From JAUVXJ01 sp034430275 (GTDB taxonomy: Bacteria; Chloroflexota; Anaerolineae; UBA7937; B3-Chlor): 30,472 bases of DNA. Shown one piece after another: positions 29,348 to 30,472 of this stretch (positions within the stretch are counted from its first letter, which is position 1; every line of letters begins with the position of its first letter). Made by a program: the position numbers and the translations under genes. Where the stretch lies: the NCBI GenBank assembly GCA_034430275.1, contig DAOUEW010000426.1, positions 1 through 30,472 on the forward strand, given 5' to 3'. Below the pieces are notes generated by a model. It was not told the origin of the DNA, did no database searches, and worked only from the letters and a program-made list of their open reading frames with translations.

Positions 29348-30472
29348 TCAATGTGAAACCAGTCTGAACGTCACATTCAAATGCCAATGCTCGGTGTAGT
29401 CGACCATGCCCAATCCTGTCACACAATCGCTGGCGAGGGAGTCCATCACCCACACCGCGTGATAACCAGCGGCCGGAGGTATGTAGGCACTGCCCCACCC
29501 CATGACCATGTTGGCTTCGCCATCGTGGTTGGTGTACATGACACGAGCATTGGGTCGGCACGCCCCAGGAGTGTCAACTGCATCCTCGAATCCGAAGAAA
29601 GCAACCGGGACGTTGGGCATCCGGTTGCCGTTGCCATCCAGGACTGTCACGCGCAGTGACACGTCGTGCGACTCCCACAGTGTGTCCACAGCATACACGC
29701 TGCCCCCCGGGCAATTAGCCGCCTCCTGTGTGCCCACGCCGCCAAACACTTCCTGCAACCAGCCCCAATCTCTGACGTTGGCGAATATGTCCCGGACAGT
29801 GATGCCTGGGCGGCCCGGACAGCTTCCCACCGGCTGAGAAGTGGCCGTCGGCGTGCTGGTGGTCTGAGCCAGCGCGGGCGTTCCCGTAGGTGGCACCGGG
29901 GTGGAGGTTGCCGTCGCTGGCACGGAGGTGCTGGTAGGCGGCTGCGGAGTGTTCGTGGGTGGCACAGAAGTGTAGGTCGGCGTAGGAGGTACAAGCGTCG
30001 AAGTGGCCGTGGGAGGCACGACTGTCGGGGTCTCCGTAGGCAGCGGCGTGTCGGTGGGCGTCGAGGTAGGCACTTCCGTGGCTGTGGGTGTGAACGTGGG
30101 AGCCAGGGTGGGCGTCGCAACGTAGGCCAGCATGGCCTCGGTGCTGGAGCCCAGCGCGTCGGCCAACATCACCAGGTTCGTGGTCGTCGTGCTGTCTTCA
30201 CCTCGCTCCAGGTACTTCTCCGCGAGGTCACCCACCACCTGGGCGATGTCTTCCTCTTCCAGTTTGGCCAGCCTGTCCTTGCCGTGATCCAAGTCGCCAT
30301 TGAGGGCGTAGGCGGCTGCGACCAGGACGATGTACTCTTCCTTGTGCTCCGCTCTCAGATCGACGGGATCTGTGTCGTAGTACTCGACAGGCCAGACCCC
30401 CCAGCCGATCAGGAATCCCAGACCCAGACCAACGGCCACTCCCACCAGCAGCAGCGCTGCCACTGCTCTCCA
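29348..30472 (-). CDS. Membrane-anchored surface protein (paralogue 3), N-terminus cut by window edge
   Basis: The frame is open to the right edge (the first three codons in view are Trp, Arg, Ala); a GTG at 30463 is possible but comparison with paralogue 1 suggests a start about ten residues further upstream. The visible 374 residues hold the membrane helix, the WPVEYYDTDPVDLR motif and helical domain (YIVLVAAAYALNGDL), a long Thr/Pro linker of about 100 residues, and a C-terminal domain with four Cys (SCPG, NCPGG, ACRPN, DCVTG) that may form disulfides outside the cell. The beta pattern (SLRVTVLDGNGNRMPNVPVAFFG) resembles Ig-like adhesion domains. The function is unknown. Confidence 0.8.
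   Translation of the reverse strand, partial: WRAVAALLLVGVAVGLGLGFLIGWGVWPVEYYDTDPVDLRAEHKEEYIVLVAAAYALNGDLDHGKDRLAKLEEEDIAQVVGDLAEKYLERGEDSTTTTNLVMLADALGSSTEAMLAYVATPTLAPTFTPTATEVPTSTPTDTPLPTETPTVVPPTATSTLVPPTPTYTSVPPTNTPQPPTSTSVPATATSTPVPPTGTPALAQTTSTPTATSQPVGSCPGRPGITVRDIFANVRDWGWLQEVFGGVGTQEAANCPGGSVYAVDTLWESHDVSLRVTVLDGNGNRMPNVPVAFFGFEDAVDTPGACRPNARVMYTNHDGEANMVMGWGSAYIPPAAGYHAVWVMDSLASDCVTGLGMVDYTEHWHLNVTFRLVSH

Overview
The window looks like chromosomal DNA of a GC-rich member of the Chloroflexota (Anaerolineae-like). The best clue is the style of the exported proteins: one N-terminal membrane anchor, then long Thr/Pro/Ser-rich linkers, seen in the class A penicillin-binding protein and in three tandem surface proteins at the right edge. 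The mix of housekeeping genes (selA, rho, efp) and the consensus-type promoters (TTGACA / TATAAT, usually 17-bp spacers) fit a bacterial chromosome. Phylum assignment is inference from protein style; no rRNA, tRNA or CRISPR array is visible.

Layout. 1-1543 (minus): a three-gene operon cut by the left edge, made of an unknown 158-aa protein, a two-helix membrane protein and an AbiEii-like nucleotidyltransferase. 1760-3463 (minus): an APC-family permease with its own terminator, a strong promoter and a candidate leader ORF. 3968-8209 (plus): selA, then a large PBP1A-type peptidoglycan synthase. 8718-9092 (plus): a small protein made of two fused MerR/BldC-like DNA-binding domains. 9106-14447 (minus): an operon led by rho and followed by a LysM-M23 peptidase, a DUF72 protein, an AmrS-type radical SAM enzyme and a bacterial eRF1-like protein (baeRF family). 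15054-18869 (minus): REC-GGDEF regulator, MoxR ATPase, DUF58 protein and GNAT acetyltransferase. 19159-21345 (plus): REC-GAF-histidine kinase and efp, divergent from the GGDEF operon. 21342-23646 (minus): a PhzF-like gene and a reduced Csx11/Cas10-like HD protein without any other cas gene. 23918-25990 (minus): a one-polypeptide AAA+/VWA chelatase-type protein. 26322-27407 (plus): an Old Yellow Enzyme-type flavin oxidoreductase. 27415-30472 (minus): three tandem paralogous membrane-anchored proteins, the last one cut by the right edge.

How the parts relate. Three themes recur: translation (selA, efp, the eRF1-like protein, rho for transcript ends), cell envelope (PBP1A, M23 peptidase, surface trio) and signalling (histidine kinase facing a diguanylate cyclase across a shared promoter region). 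In several places a promoter lies inside the longest possible reading frame, which moves the start downstream: selA to 3968, the GGDEF regulator to 18869, the kinase to 19159. The most unusual item is the Csx11-like gene, about half the family length and sharing a CTAG stop overlap with efp. Its family assignment rests on recognised motifs only and needs a profile search.
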